From positions 1 to 54,778 of the forward strand of contig NZ_CYRX01000006.1 in NCBI RefSeq assembly GCF_001458315.1: a DNA stretch of 54,778 nucleotides, in the 5' to 3' direction. The notes under the pieces were generated by a model, which saw only the letters and a program-made list of their open reading frames with translations, ran no database searches and was not told the origin of the DNA. The position numbers and the translations under genes were made by a program. Shown here piece by piece: positions 42,625 through 51,959 of this stretch (position 1 is its first letter; each line of letters opens with the position of its first letter). Source of the DNA: Thalassobacter stenotrophicus (lineage in GTDB: Bacteria > Pseudomonadota > Alphaproteobacteria > Rhodobacterales > Rhodobacteraceae).

Positions 42625-42662
42625 TCAATGACCGGCAGGGTTTTGGCGCATCACCGCCGGTC
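42625..42662 (-). repeat. 38-bp inverted repeat, right arm
   Basis: Begins TCAATGACCGGCAGGG and ends CATCACCGCCGGTC; reverse complement of 42242-42279 with one mismatch. The two arms enclose 345 bases without a gene. No target-site duplication is visible outside them. Confidence 0.9.
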
Positions 42663-42745
42663 TCTGCCTTCCCGCCACCCTTTTCCCTCTGCGCTTCTGA
42701 ACACCTGAACTCTGCCCTCGTCGGGCCCAACTCAGGAGAACCCAG

Positions 42746-42994
42746 ATGCCAGACATTGGAACTGCCCCCCGATCCAGTAGCCCTCAGCGCCTGATGAGCG
42801 GCTGGATAAGCCGCCTCGACCTCGCCCTTGAGCTCGGGGTCACCGTTGAAACCCTGCACCGCTGGGAGAAGATCCGCTTCGGTCCGCCCTGCGTGCGCGC
42901 CGGTCGGAAGATCTACTATCGCCGCGATGCTGTGCAGGATTGGTTGATGCGGCAAGAAGCGCCAGCACCACGCCGTGCGGGGTCCCGCCGATGA
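42746..42994 (+). CDS. Excisionase/AlpA-type helix-turn-helix protein
   Basis: An 82-residue MerR-fold protein: SRLDLALELGVTVETLHRWEKIRFGPPCVRAGRKIYYRRDAVQDWL (residues 22-67), the classic excisionase/AlpA layout of recognition helix plus R-x-I-Y-Y-R wing. AGGAG lies 8 bases before the ATG. First gene of the ATGA-linked operon; it may bind the inverted repeats immediately upstream and switch between integration and excision/replication. Confidence 0.85.
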   Translation: MPDIGTAPRSSSPQRLMSGWISRLDLALELGVTVETLHRWEKIRFGPPCVRAGRKIYYRRDAVQDWLMRQEAPAPRRAGSRR

Positions 42995-43254
42995 GCATCC
43001 CACGACCCTTCCGAAAGACCAGCCCTCGCGACCACGCCCGCAAAGACTGGTTAGATGAGCGCCGGCGTGAGGCGCGCATAGTCATCGCCGATGTTGCACA
43101 CCATTCAGATTACCTCGTGCGACTGGCCTGTAACGTCCTGGCGACACATGGTGAGACCTTTGAGGAGCGCGAGGACGCACGGATCCTTCTAGTGATCCTT
43201 GACGGCAAAACGCCTGGGCGGCTTCCTGCGCCAGACCGGGCGGGCCGCTCATGA
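42991..43254 (+). CDS. Unknown small helical protein
   Basis: An 87-residue protein, rich in Arg and Asp (KTSPRDHARKDWLDERRREARIVIADVAHHSDYLVRLACNVLATHGETFEEREDARILL). No domain recognised. It overlaps the excisionase stop and the nuclease start by 4 bases each, so it is a real, coupled gene. Size, charge and position suggest a small DNA- or protein-binding accessory factor, but nothing specific can be said. Confidence 0.7.
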   Translation: MSIPRPFRKTSPRDHARKDWLDERRREARIVIADVAHHSDYLVRLACNVLATHGETFEEREDARILLVILDGKTPGRLPAPDRAGRS

Positions 43255-43646
43255 CGCGTCGTAGAACTCCTGAGGCGGATTTGCAGCGCGCCGTTGTGAC
43301 CGCCTTGCGCTTTGCTCTCCCCAAGAGCGCAATTGTTCACCACAGCGCCAATGAGGTGACGGAGGCTGGCCCGCGTGGGGCCAGGCGGCAGGCCATACTG
43401 GTTGGCATGGGTGTCTATCCCGGCTTTGCAGACTTGGTGGTCCTGTGTGAAGGCCGCGCGCTCTTTCTCGAGCTCAAGTCGCCCACAGGGCGCCTCACCC
43501 CAGCGCAGGAGGCATTCCGGGTCGCTGTACTGGCACAGGGCTTCGGCTGGGCGCTGGTCCGGACGCTTGATGATGCGCTGGGCGCGTTGGCTGATCATGG
43601 CTTCGCAACGCGCGTTGCCTCTCCAACGGGGAGGGCTGCGCCATGA
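43251..43646 (+). CDS. VRR-NUC domain nuclease
   Basis: A 131-residue stand-alone VRR-NUC protein of the PD-(D/E)XK superfamily. Catalytic residues are visible in GFADLVVLCEGRALFLELKSPTGRLTPAQEAF: Asp of GFAD, then E-L-K. Phage members are structure-specific or resolving nucleases acting in replication and recombination. Here it precedes the replication initiator and is joined by ATGA on both sides. Confidence 0.88.
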   Translation: MTRRRTPEADLQRAVVTALRFALPKSAIVHHSANEVTEAGPRGARRQAILVGMGVYPGFADLVVLCEGRALFLELKSPTGRLTPAQEAFRVAVLAQGFGWALVRTLDDALGALADHGFATRVASPTGRAAP

Positions 43647-44755
43647 GCCATGCTGCCACCAACTGGGCCATCCAGCAGCGCGGGCTCAAGCCCACCACCA
43701 AAATCGTGCTTTGGCATCTGTGCGATCGATTCAATCCGGACTTTGGTTGTTTCCCAACGCAAGCACGGCTTGCGCATGATTGTGAAATAGGACGCGCGAC
43801 CCTGAACCGCCATCTCGACGAGCTGGAGGCCCGCCGGTTGATCAAGCGTGTGCGCATTGTCGATACCAAGACCGGCCAGCAGCGCCCTACGCGATATCTG
43901 CTGGGGTTCGAGTTCGACGATGGCGCAAGCGCACCCACGGATGGAAATACTGCTACGGATGCGGCCGACACTGCCCCGTCAAGCTACTCAGAGATCTTAT
44001 CATCCGCATCGCAAAACACCACAAAAGCTCCATGTCTTGATTTGGGACACGGGCCACACGCTGACCCCCCCTATGGCGACAAGGGTAAAACACCGCCAGT
44101 CCCTGCCACGCCGTGTCCCAAAACAGGACAGGGAGAACTCAGGCGGCCCGTGTCTCATATTTGGCCAACCCCGTGTCTCAAAAATGGCGTTTCCCGTGTC
44201 TCAAATCGGGACACTAACCTTGTAAGAGAACCTTTAAGGAAACCAGTAAAGGAGGAGGAGGACGCGCAAGCGCGCAAAACGGTCTTTGATGATTTTTTTG
44301 GAAAGCTGCTCACAGCGCTGGGCTTCGATCCTGACGGGTCGCTTCCTGGCTGGTGGCAGGGCTGGCCCCCTCGAGAGCACGTTCGGCGCTGGCAGGAAGT
44401 GCTTGGGCTCACTGAGGCTGAAATCCTGGAAGCCGCGAAAGCTTCCCGCGCAGACCATCCTGAGCCCCCCGATGGGCCCAAGGCGCTGGACCGGGTCATG
44501 CAGCGCGCCGCCCAACGCAAGGCGCAGGCCAAAGCGGCTTCGGATAAGCCTAGGAGCCAAGACGGCAAAGCACGGCGCAGAAAACCGACTTCTGGCCCAG
44601 CGCCCAGCACTGACGAGCTCGCATTCTTCTATGCTGAACGGGTGAAGGGCAAAGGCTACCTCCCGCCCAGTATGATTAGCCATGCCATGTGCCAAGCCAT
44701 GCTGGAGCGCAAGCTGGTGACCCGTAAGCAATTGCAAATGCGGGGTGTGCTATGA
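43643..44755 (+). CDS. Phage-type replication initiator, helix-turn-helix protein with internal iterons
   Basis: A 370-residue protein. The N-terminus is a winged helix like those of phage O-type and plasmid initiators (LKPTTKIVLWHLCDRFNPDFGCFPTQARLAHDCEIGRATLNRHLDELEARRLIKRV, residues about 15-70). A low-complexity linker (about 95-200) is encoded by DNA carrying repeated CGTGTCTCA blocks. The C-terminal half (VFDDFFGKLLTALGFDPDGSLPGWWQGWP onwards, about 213-370) is helical with a basic stretch. The arrangement matches lambda O: DNA-binding domain, origin within the gene, partner-binding domain. It presumably recruits a host helicase loader; no helicase is encoded in the element. Confidence 0.75.
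   Translation: MSHAATNWAIQQRGLKPTTKIVLWHLCDRFNPDFGCFPTQARLAHDCEIGRATLNRHLDELEARRLIKRVRIVDTKTGQQRPTRYLLGFEFDDGASAPTDGNTATDAADTAPSSYSEILSSASQNTTKAPCLDLGHGPHADPPYGDKGKTPPVPATPCPKTGQGELRRPVSHIWPTPCLKNGVSRVSNRDTNLVREPLRKPVKEEEDAQARKTVFDDFFGKLLTALGFDPDGSLPGWWQGWPPREHVRRWQEVLGLTEAEILEAAKASRADHPEPPDGPKALDRVMQRAAQRKAQAKAASDKPRSQDGKARRRKPTSGPAPSTDELAFFYAERVKGKGYLPPSMISHAMCQAMLERKLVTRKQLQMRGVL
44040..44214. other. Iteron array, candidate replication origin inside the rep gene
   Basis: Direct copies of CCCGTGTCTCAWAW have CGTGTC starting at 44112, 44149, 44172 and 44195 (steps of 37, 23, 23). An inverted copy (ATTTGGGACACGGG) lies at 44040-44053, and a partial inverted one (CGGGACAC) at 44207-44214. The 23-base step is not a multiple of three, so the copies are read in different frames and cannot be a protein repeat; selection must be on DNA. 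An A-rich stretch follows. Confidence 0.75.
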
Positions 44756-45456
44756 GCCGGTATGATCGCAAGTTGCACGGGCGCGTCCTGCCCTCGTCTC
44801 ATAGCGTCGGGCCTCAAACGCGCAGTGGACGGGCAAAACGCACGATGACCGTACAGCAGGCCCTGGAATGGGCTTTCCGCACCGAATGCGCACAGCTGGA
44901 GCTGCCAGAGCCACCCGATCCTGAACGCCAGCATAGGCAGGGGTATGGGTTTGGGCTGGAGCACGTCCTGATGCAGCGGGCCGCGCTAGGCTGCCAAATT
45001 GATGGTGGGCGCTACAAGAAGGACAGCTACACCCATGAGGATGCTGAAGTGATCGCCGCCACCGTGGCTGGGATGCCGGATGATATCGGCGGCAAGCGCA
45101 TGGCCATTCGTGTGGCAGAGCTTGCACGCGCTGGGCTAACGCCGGACTGGATGCCAGGCGCAGTGCCGCGCTGTGTGCCCGTAGAGATAAAGCGGAACCG
45201 ATATGGGGATCATGCAACGACTGTGGTGGTTGGGACGGAGCGTGTGCTGTCTCGCGGGAAGTGGCGCACCGTGGAGGTCAGGGCATGCCCCGTTACTTAC
45301 TCGCCCTATCCGGAACAGATTGAAGCCGCACGTCGCGACTATCAGGCTTGGCGGCGGGCGCTGGGCTGGGTGCGAGACGGGCTCAAAGTTGGGGGTATGT
45401 TGCGAGAGGTCAAAGTGATGGAAGGGATGCCACGGGCTAGGCCGTGGGGCGCATGA
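44752..45456 (+). CDS. Unknown element-encoded protein
   Basis: A 234-residue protein with no firm family. Residues about 32-110 (TVQQALEWAFRTECAQLELPEP...GYGFGLEHVLMQRAALGC) recall hypothetical proteins found at the end of early operons in rhodobacterial prophages; the C-terminus has VTYSPYPEQIEAARRDYQAWRRALGWVRDGL. There are no membrane segments. It is joined to rep by ATGA and ends the operon. Possibly a transcriptional or late-switch factor; this is a guess from position. Confidence 0.65.
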   Translation: MSRYDRKLHGRVLPSSHSVGPQTRSGRAKRTMTVQQALEWAFRTECAQLELPEPPDPERQHRQGYGFGLEHVLMQRAALGCQIDGGRYKKDSYTHEDAEVIAATVAGMPDDIGGKRMAIRVAELARAGLTPDWMPGAVPRCVPVEIKRNRYGDHATTVVVGTERVLSRGKWRTVEVRACPVTYSPYPEQIEAARRDYQAWRRALGWVRDGLKVGGMLREVKVMEGMPRARPWGA

Positions 45457-45810
45457 TGAGGTATAACGGGCGGGAGTGCAGACATTCGCTGCGATTTGTT
45501 TCGAGGTCTGTTTTGCGGGACGAAGCGGACTTGTGCACCCGCAGCTATTGCTGGCGCAGCAATTAGTTGCGCGCGCGGCATGGTCGTTATTGCAAAGCGG
45601 AGTCGTCCGCCAGAGCGGTCATTGAAAACTGCCGATCACGGTGCAATTCAAAACATATTCTCTCCGCAGAATAGATCGACTTACGAGACCCGGGACCCTG
45701 TAGATAACTAACTTCGCAATGTGAAAGAGCGCTGTCGAGACGCTTTTTCCTTTTCCGTTTGAACTGATTGTCAGCATAAGTCGCAACTAAGTCCTACCGC
45801 TTGCACCCGT
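45457..45810. other. Gene-free stretch between satellite-like element and 5-oxoproline module
   Basis: No gene recognised. AAAGAGCG (45724-45731) and CGCTTTTT (45741-45748) can pair and are followed by a T-rich tract, a candidate plus-strand terminator. The rest shows no recognisable site and may contain the element's right boundary. Confidence 0.4.
45724..45748 (+). terminator. Weak candidate terminator
   Basis: AAAGAGCG pairs with CGCTTTTT (one G-U) around CTGTCGAGA and runs into CCTTTTCC. It is about 270 bases past the satellite operon, so its transcript is uncertain. Confidence 0.4.
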
Positions 45811-47208
45811 CTATAGACCAATAGCGCGGTACGCCTCGGCCACCTGATTTACCGCCAGACGATAGGCCGCACTTCGAAGGTCTCCGCCACGGGTGGATTG
45901 CTCTGCAACGATCCGGCCAAGGGTGCGGCGCATGATTTCTTCCAGACCAGAGCGCACCATGTCAAGCTCCGTCGGTCCGCTCAGATAACTTGCGTCTTCG
46001 TCCCATTGCAGCGACGCCCCGACGGTGCGTTCGATGGTTGAAGTCAGGACACGGTGACCTTTTTCATGGTACCGGCGTTCCAACAATCCAAACGGCATGT
46101 GCCCAAGGTTCTTCACCCATTCAAAGTAGCTGACGATGACCCCGCCTGCATTTGCATAAAGGTCCGGGATGACTTGGATCTGCCGGTCATCCAGTATTTT
46201 GGCCGCCTCAAATGTGCAGGGGCCATTCGCCGCTTCCACGATCAACCTTGCTGGCGTTCGGCGTGCAATGTCTGCGTTGATCACGCCCTCGACCGCAGCG
46301 GGGATCAGGATGTCACAGTCGATGGTGAGTGCTTCGGGGGGTGTGCTTGTGCATGCGGCACCGGCGAAATCAGCAATCGAACCCGTGGCGTCGCGGTGCG
46401 CGATCAGGTCGGATACATTGATCCCGCTTGGGTTCGTTAGAACCACATCGCGTTCAATGATCGAGGTGATTTTGCAGCCGTCCTCTTTGCTGAGGAACAA
46501 GGCGGCATGCGCTCCGACATTGCCGAACCCTTGGATCGCAACGCGTTTGCCGAACAAACGCGCGTCTTCGAAAAGTGGTTTGATCAGCGTGGGTGTGTCG
46601 ACGAAAGCGCGGATGGCATACTGGACGCCCCGGCCTGTGGCTTCGACGCGACCTTCGATACCGCCGCCACCTAAAGGTTTGCCGGTCACGCACCCGAGCG
46701 CATTGATGTCTTCCGGGCGCAGCCTTTTGTACTCATCCGCGATCCACATCATCGTGCGTTCGTTCGTCCCGACGTCTGGCGCGGGAACGTTGTTGGCGGA
46801 GTCCAGAAACCTGTGGCGGATCATTTCCTGGGCGAAACGCCTTGTGATCTTCTCAAGCTCGGCTTCGGTCCAGTCTGACGGATCGAGACACAGTGCCCCT
46901 TTGGAACCGCCATAGGGCACACCGACCAAAGCGCATTTGTAGGTCATGAGTGCTGCAAGCGCCTCAACCTCCTCAACCGTACAGTTGGGCGCATACCTGA
47001 TGCCGCCTTTTGCGGGGCTCTGATGATTTGAATGCGCCGAGCGCCAGCCCGTGAACGTGAACATCCGGTCGCGAAGCCGGACACCAAACCGTGTGGTGTA
47101 AGTTGCGTTGGCGACCTTGATCTTCTCACCCACACCCGTCGGAAGGGCGAGGTCTTTGACGGCGAGATCGTAGAAGGCCTCAACGTCGGATAGGAAAGAC
47201 ATGCTCAT
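45811..47208 (-). CDS. Glu/Leu/Phe/Val family dehydrogenase, probable glutamate dehydrogenase
   Basis: A 465-residue enzyme with the catalytic lysine loop [21 protein letters not shown] (about 90-110), an Asp in [21 protein letters not shown] (about 153-173), and the NAD(P) fold [19 protein letters not shown] (about 234-252). It oxidatively deaminates glutamate to 2-oxoglutarate and ammonia or runs in reverse. Its start overlaps the 5-oxoprolinase stop by 4 bases, so it is made with the enzyme that generates glutamate. That context argues for a catabolic role and for glutamate over branched-chain substrates. Confidence 0.9.
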   Translation of the reverse strand: MSMSFLSDVEAFYDLAVKDLALPTGVGEKIKVANATYTTRFGVRLRDRMFTFTGWRSAHSNHQSPAKGGIRYAPNCTVEEVEALAALMTYKCALVGVPYGGSKGALCLDPSDWTEAELEKITRRFAQEMIRHRFLDSANNVPAPDVGTNERTMMWIADEYKRLRPEDINALGCVTGKPLGGGGIEGRVEATGRGVQYAIRAFVDTPTLIKPLFEDARLFGKRVAIQGFGNVGAHAALFLSKEDGCKITSIIERDVVLTNPSGINVSDLIAHRDATGSIADFAGAACTSTPPEALTIDCDILIPAAVEGVINADIARRTPARLIVEAANGPCTFEAAKILDDRQIQVIPDLYANAGGVIVSYFEWVKNLGHMPFGLLERRYHEKGHRVLTSTIERTVGASLQWDEDASYLSGPTELDMVRSGLEEIMRRTLGRIVAEQSTRGGDLRSAAYRLAVNQVAEAYRAIGL

Positions 47209-50200
47209 TCTGCAGCGACCCGTGCCTGTGTGTCGGCCGCGCCAAAGCCACCGCCGCCAGGTGTTTTCATCACAAAGACATCACCAGGGGCCATGTCACG
47301 CTGATCGTTTCCAGACAGGTTTTCAACTGTGCCATCCTTGCGGCGCACTTGATTTTCGCCAGGCGCACCCGCGGCCCCGCCATTCACACCGAAGGCTTGC
47401 GTACGTCTGTGCGACGACAGGACGGTTACGGTCATCGGGGAGAGAAATTCAATTTCGCGGACGATCCCGTGCCCGCCTCGGTGCTGACCTTCCCCGCCGG
47501 AGCCTTGTCTGATTGCAAACGACCGCACGCGCACCGGGAAGCGGCTTTCCAGCACTTCCGGGTCCGTCATCCTTGTGTTTGTCATGTGGCTGTGAACCGC
47601 TGAGCACCCATTGAAATCAGGTCCGGCCCCCGTGCCCCCGCAGATCGTTTCATAGTTCTGCAGCGTATCGTCGCCATAGACGAAGTTATTCATCGTGCCT
47701 TGACTGCCTGCGACGACACCGAGCGCGCCATAAAGTGCGTCTGCGATGCTTTGGCTGACCTCCGTGTTCCCTGAGATAACGGCGGCAGGGTAGTTCGGGT
47801 TGATGAAGCTTCCTTCCGGCGCGATGATTTCGATTGGTTTCAAGCAACCTTCGTTCATTGGGATGTCTGAGCCGACAAGTGTGCGGAACACGTAGAGCAC
47901 CACCGCATGGCAGATCGCCAAAGGGGCGTTGTAGTTGAGAGCGTCTTGTTTGGAGGTGCCGGTGAAATCTACCGTTGCACAGCGTGATGCACGATCAACG
48001 GAAATGACCACTTCTATCTTTGCACCGCTATCAAGGGGATAGGTGAAACGGCTGTCGTCCAGAACATCAATGACACGGCGGACGGATTCTTCGGCATTGT
48101 CTTGGACATGGCGCATATACGACTGAACAACATCCGCGCCGAATTGCGCCACTGCCTTTTGAAGCTCTGCGCTGCCGGTCGCGTTGGCCGCGATTTGCGC
48201 TGTCAGATCGGCCATGTTGTGATCAATGTTGCGGCATGGGTATGTCGCTGATGCAAGAAGAACGCGGGTCTGGGCGTCCCGCAGGCGGCCACCAGAGACC
48301 AGCTTGAAGTTCCTGATCAGTACCCCTTCTTCGTCGATATGTCGGCTGTCTGGTGGGGCCGAACCAGGAGTCTTCCCCCCAATATCGGCGTGGTGCCCGC
48401 GTGAGGCGACAAGAAACCGGATGTCCTGACCCCTTTCATCAAAAACGGGCGTAATCACGGTCACATCCGGCAAATGCGTACCGCCATTGAATGGGTCATT
48501 CATCATGAAGACGTCACCGGGTTGGATGGCACCGGCATTCTCACGAAGGATCGATTTCACACTCGCGCTCATGGACCCCAGATGCACCGGGACATGCGGT
48601 GCGTTTGCAACCAAATCACCTCGCGCGTCGAAAATGGCGCAGGAAAAATCGAGGCGTTCGCGGATGTTCACAGACGCAGCGGTCTTAGCCAAAGTCGCGC
48701 CCATCTGTTCGGCGATGGACATGAAGAGGTTGTTGAACACCTCAAGCATGATCGGATCGACACTTGTTCCAATAGCTTCCTCGCGCACGAGCAGGACAGC
48801 GCGTCGCAAGACAAGCGCGCCTCCGTCGATGCAGGTGGCCTCCCAGCCATGCTCCACAACCGTCGTTCCTGTTGGTTCGTTGATAACAGCGGGGCCCGTC
48901 ACAACGACCCCAACACCCATCTTGGTCCGGTCATGCGTTGGCACAGATTGCATACGGTGTTCTGCCCACATCTGTGTCGTGCCGTGCTGGCTTTCTTGTG
49001 TCTCGGCATTGGGCAGTTTTGCGTTTGCACCAGAAGCGCCGACCGCCTCGACCGAGATCATTTCGGCGATGATGTCGTCTGTTTGGGGGCGGAAGCCGAA
49101 CTCAATTTCATGGGACATGCGGAACGCTTCAATCATGTCCTCTGGTGATCCAAGTGGCACAGGTAAGGTCGTTTGAGATGTGGACATCCGCAGATAAACT
49201 CTTTCCCTAGCCGAGATGTTGCTGCGTGCGACGCCCTGTTGCAGGACCTCTTCTGTGGCTTCTGTGGTCAAGGCGAAAGAGGCGGCTGTGATTGCGGCCA
49301 GGTCCGACACGGGCACAAGTAACTGCTGTTCGCGCATCGACACGATGTCCGCGAGCCCCATGCCGAGAGCAGACAGGACCCCGGCGAAGGGATGCAAATA
49401 CACCGACGTCATGCCAAGCGCATCCGCGACCAAACAGGCATGTTGGCCACCCGCGCCACCAAAGCAGTTCAAGGTGTAGCCGGTGACGTCATATCCGCGC
49501 GAGACGCTGATTTCCTTGATCGCGTTCGCCATGTTGTCGACGGCGATGCGCAGGAAACCTGTCGCCAGAGCCTCGACGGACAAGGGCGCTTCGCCTGTTT
49601 GCTCTGCTATTTCCTGTGCAAGTGCTTCGAAGAGGCGGCGCGGGGCGTCCACATCCAGTGGCTCGTTGCTGTCTGGCCCGAAGACGTTTGGAAAATTCTC
49701 AGGCTGGAGTTTGCCAAGGACTGCGTTGCAATCGGTCACTGTCAGGGGGCCACCGCGCCGATAACAGGACGGGCCGGGATCGGCACCCGCACTTTCGGGG
49801 CCAACCTGCAGCCTTCCATCGCGGAACGACAGGATCGAGCCGCCGCCTGCAGCCACGGTGTGGATGTTCATCATCGGCGCGCGCATCCGCACGCCGGCCA
49901 CCTCGGTTTCAAAGCTGCGCTCGTATTCACCGGCATAGTGGCACACATCGGTTGAGGTGCCTCCCATGTCGAAACCGATGAGCTTGTCAAAGCCGTCCTG
50001 TGTGGCCGTACCCACCATGCCAACGACACCGCCTGCAGGCCCTGACAGAATGGCATCCCGCCCATGGAAGAGGTCCGCATCGGTCAGGCCACCGTTGGAC
50101 TGCATGAACATCAGCCTTTCAACAGCGTCAGAACCGAGAGCGCTGCGAACTTGGTTCACGTAGCGCTTCAGGATCGGCGTCAGATAGGCGTCAGCGACCG

Positions 50201-50837
50201 TTGTATCCCCGCGCGCAACCAGTTTGATAAGTGGGCTTGCCTCAAAGCTCAGGGAGACTTGTTCAAAGCCTTGCTGGACCGCCATTTCGCCCAGCTTCTT
50301 TTCATGTTCCGGGTTGCGATAGCTGTGCAGCAGGGCGACGGCGACGGAGCGATATCCCTTGCCGTATGCGCGGCAGATGGCCTCTCGTGCTTTCTGCAGG
50401 TCCATAGCTTCGATGACAGTCCCGTCGGCATCTAGCCGTTCGTCGATTTCGATAACGTCCGAATAGAGCAGATCCGGCAGCTGGATATTGAGCGCAAACA
50501 GGTCGGGGCGGTTCTGATATCCGATTCGCAAGAGGTCTTTGAACCCACGCGTGATAAACAGAACTGTCTTCTCACCCTTGCGTTCGAGCAGCGCATTTGT
50601 CGCGACCGTCGTGCCCATTTTTATAGCAGAGATCGCGTTTTCCGGGATCGCGTCTTCCTTGGAAAGTCCCATGATTTCGCGCACGCCCTGTACGGCGGCA
50701 TCTTTGTAAGACTCTGGTTTTTCGGAAAGAATCTTGTGGGTTTTGAGATCGCCTTCCGGCGTTCGTGCAACGATGTCCGTGAACGTGCCGCCACGGTCAA
50801 TCCAGAAGTCCCACTTGGAATCAGCGCGCAAAGTCAT
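47205..50837 (-). CDS. 5-oxoprolinase (ATP-hydrolysing), single-chain HyuA-HyuB fusion
   Basis: A 1210-residue protein made of a hydantoinase A half (N-terminal [19 protein letters not shown]; phosphate motif [27 protein letters not shown]) and a hydantoinase B half (from [22 protein letters not shown], about residue 680, with [17 protein letters not shown]-like core and [10 protein letters not shown]). This is the layout of eukaryotic OPLAH and its bacterial homologues, which open 5-oxo-L-proline to L-glutamate with ATP. The ATG at 50837 is preferred because AGGAG is 6 bases upstream. The neighbouring glutamate dehydrogenase and TRAP transporter support oxoproline over hydantoin as substrate. 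Confidence 0.9.
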   Translation of the reverse strand: MTLRADSKWDFWIDRGGTFTDIVARTPEGDLKTHKILSEKPESYKDAAVQGVREIMGLSKEDAIPENAISAIKMGTTVATNALLERKGEKTVLFITRGFKDLLRIGYQNRPDLFALNIQLPDLLYSDVIEIDERLDADGTVIEAMDLQKAREAICRAYGKGYRSVAVALLHSYRNPEHEKKLGEMAVQQGFEQVSLSFEASPLIKLVARGDTTVADAYLTPILKRYVNQVRSALGSDAVERLMFMQSNGGLTDADLFHGRDAILSGPAGGVVGMVGTATQDGFDKLIGFDMGGTSTDVCHYAGEYERSFETEVAGVRMRAPMMNIHTVAAGGGSILSFRDGRLQVGPESAGADPGPSCYRRGGPLTVTDCNAVLGKLQPENFPNVFGPDSNEPLDVDAPRRLFEALAQEIAEQTGEAPLSVEALATGFLRIAVDNMANAIKEISVSRGYDVTGYTLNCFGGAGGQHACLVADALGMTSVYLHPFAGVLSALGMGLADIVSMREQQLLVPVSDLAAITAASFALTTEATEEVLQQGVARSNISARERVYLRMSTSQTTLPVPLGSPEDMIEAFRMSHEIEFGFRPQTDDIIAEMISVEAVGASGANAKLPNAETQESQHGTTQMWAEHRMQSVPTHDRTKMGVGVVVTGPAVINEPTGTTVVEHGWEATCIDGGALVLRRAVLLVREEAIGTSVDPIMLEVFNNLFMSIAEQMGATLAKTAASVNIRERLDFSCAIFDARGDLVANAPHVPVHLGSMSASVKSILRENAGAIQPGDVFMMNDPFNGGTHLPDVTVITPVFDERGQDIRFLVASRGHHADIGGKTPGSAPPDSRHIDEEGVLIRNFKLVSGGRLRDAQTRVLLASATYPCRNIDHNMADLTAQIAANATGSAELQKAVAQFGADVVQSYMRHVQDNAEESVRRVIDVLDDSRFTYPLDSGAKIEVVISVDRASRCATVDFTGTSKQDALNYNAPLAICHAVVLYVFRTLVGSDIPMNEGCLKPIEIIAPEGSFINPNYPAAVISGNTEVSQSIADALYGALGVVAGSQGTMNNFVYGDDTLQNYETICGGTGAGPDFNGCSAVHSHMTNTRMTDPEVLESRFPVRVRSFAIRQGSGGEGQHRGGHGIVREIEFLSPMTVTVLSSHRRTQAFGVNGGAAGAPGENQVRRKDGTVENLSGNDQRDMAPGDVFVMKTPGGGGFGAADTQARVAAE

Positions 50838-50850
50838 TTTCATCTCCTGA

Positions 50851-50872
50851 ACATAAAGTTGTTGCTTTATGT
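50851..50872. promoter_or_regulatory. Palindrome 1 over the -10 region of the 5-oxoprolinase promoter
   Basis: ACATAAAG (50851-50858) and CTTTATGT (50865-50872) are perfect 8-base arms around TTGTTG. On the minus strand it covers ACATAA (50867-50872), which lies 17 bases after a TTGACA -35 box (50890-50895). Bound protein here would block transcription of the oxoprolinase operon. Confidence 0.65.
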
Positions 50873-50881
50873 GCAAAACGC

Positions 50882-50894
50882 TGACAATTTGTCA
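50882..50894. promoter_or_regulatory. Palindrome 2 overlapping the -35 region
   Basis: TGACAA-T-TTGTCA is a perfect 6-base-arm palindrome that covers most of the minus-strand -35 box TTGACA. It lies in the same 111-base divergent region between the oxoprolinase and TRAP genes, upstream of both. Confidence 0.55.
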
Positions 50895-50948
50895 ACGTAA
50901 TGAATTTGGAATTCCTATCCGGGTTCGGTTCAACACAGGAGCTTAACA

Positions 50949-51911
50949 ATGAAACACTTCATCCTGGCCGCGGGTCTTGCCGTTGGTCTGAGCGGTGCCG
51001 CAGCCGCAGATACATGGGACATGCCGACCCCTTACGGTGACGCGACCTTCCACACTCAAAACATCAACCAATTCGCAGCGGACGTTGCCGCCGCTACGGA
51101 TGGGGCGCTAGAAATTACGGTTCACTCTGGCGGCTCCCTGTTCCCGCACGGTGAAATTCGCAATGTGGTTCGGTCCGGGCAGGTTCCCATCGGCGAGTTC
51201 TTCCTGTCGCGCCTGGTCAACGACGATGCCGCCTTCGGGATCGACAGCCAGCCCTTTGTGGCGACGAGCTATGAAGATGCGCAGCGGCTTTGGGCGGCGC
51301 AGCAGCCGGTTGTGACCGAGCTGTTGGCTGAACAAGGTCTTATGCCACTCTTCTCCGTGCCGTGGCCTGCCCAAGGGCTCTATACCAATGGCGAAATTGA
51401 AACGGTCGAGGGTCTCGCAGGTCTGCGCTTCCGTGCGTACAACGCAGCCTTGGAAGAATTCGCAACACTGGCCGGCGCGGCTCCGGTGCAGGTGGAAGCC
51501 CCTGACATCCCGCAGGCCTTTGCAACTGGCCAGGTCGAAGCGATGGTCACGTCCCCATCCACCGGCGCGAATTCCACAGCCTGGGATTTTGTCACGCACT
51601 ACACGCCAATCAACGCCTGGGTTCCCAAGAACATCGTTGTCGTAAACATGCGCGCGTTCCAGCGTTTGCCTGACGAGGTGCAAGCCGCCGTCCTGGAAAC
51701 CGCCGCCGCAGCTGAGGCGCGCGGTTGGGAAATGTCAGCCGCCGAAGCAGACGCCAAAACGGCGATCATGGCAGAAAATGGTATGATCATCGTCGAGCCG
51801 AGTGAGGCATTGACTGCAGGTCTGCAAGAGATTGGTGCACAGATGCTCACGAACTGGGAAGCCAGCGCATCTGAGTCTGCGCTGTCCATTCTGAGCACCT
51901 ATCAGCAGTAA
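50949..51911 (+). CDS. dctP: TRAP transporter substrate-binding protein, probable 5-oxoproline (pyroglutamate) system
   Basis: A 320-residue periplasmic protein with a Sec signal peptide (1-20, ending GAAAA). The fold is DctP: TPYGDATFHTQNINQFAADVAAATDGALEITVHSGGSLFPHGEI, LAGLRFRAYNAALEEFATLAGAAPVQVEAPDIPQAFATGQVEAM, with Arg in RFRAYN as carboxylate clamp. Pyroglutamate-binding TRAP proteins are known from Bordetella pertussis (DctP6/DctP7). The gene is divergent from the oxoprolinase operon, which makes 5-oxoproline the best candidate ligand. AGGAG precedes the ATG. Confidence 0.9.
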   Translation: MKHFILAAGLAVGLSGAAAADTWDMPTPYGDATFHTQNINQFAADVAAATDGALEITVHSGGSLFPHGEIRNVVRSGQVPIGEFFLSRLVNDDAAFGIDSQPFVATSYEDAQRLWAAQQPVVTELLAEQGLMPLFSVPWPAQGLYTNGEIETVEGLAGLRFRAYNAALEEFATLAGAAPVQVEAPDIPQAFATGQVEAMVTSPSTGANSTAWDFVTHYTPINAWVPKNIVVVNMRAFQRLPDEVQAAVLETAAAAEARGWEMSAAEADAKTAIMAENGMIIVEPSEALTAGLQEIGAQMLTNWEASASESALSILSTYQQ

Positions 51912-51925
51912 CCGGACGAACGAAG

Positions 51926-51950
51926 GCCGACCTAAGGTCGGTTTTCGTTT
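51926..51950 (+). terminator. Rho-independent-like terminator after the binding-protein gene
   Basis: GCCGACC (51926-51932), loop TAA, GGTCGGT (51936-51942), then TTTCGTTT. It is 15 bases after the dctP stop and should end most transcripts, leaving fewer for the permease genes. Confidence 0.7.
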
Positions 51951-51959
51951 GCCAACATG

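Larger units (their letters stand above)
40276..45456. mobile_element. Phage-satellite-like integrative element (int, xis, VRR-NUC, rep)
   Basis: Seven genes: an unknown protein, an integrase on the opposite strand, then a five-gene plus-strand operon (excisionase, unknown, VRR-NUC nuclease, replication protein with internal iterons, unknown) whose four junctions are all 4-base ATGA overlaps. No capsid, portal, terminase, tail, lysis or conjugation gene is present. The content is that of a replicating satellite or of the early region of a truncated prophage. Confidence 0.6.

Noticed and set aside
44040-44214. CRISPR array or protein repeat in the rep gene
   Set aside because: Repeat units are only about 14 bases with unequal and short spacing, and the 23-base step breaks codon phase, so they fit iterons rather than CRISPR or a peptide repeat.
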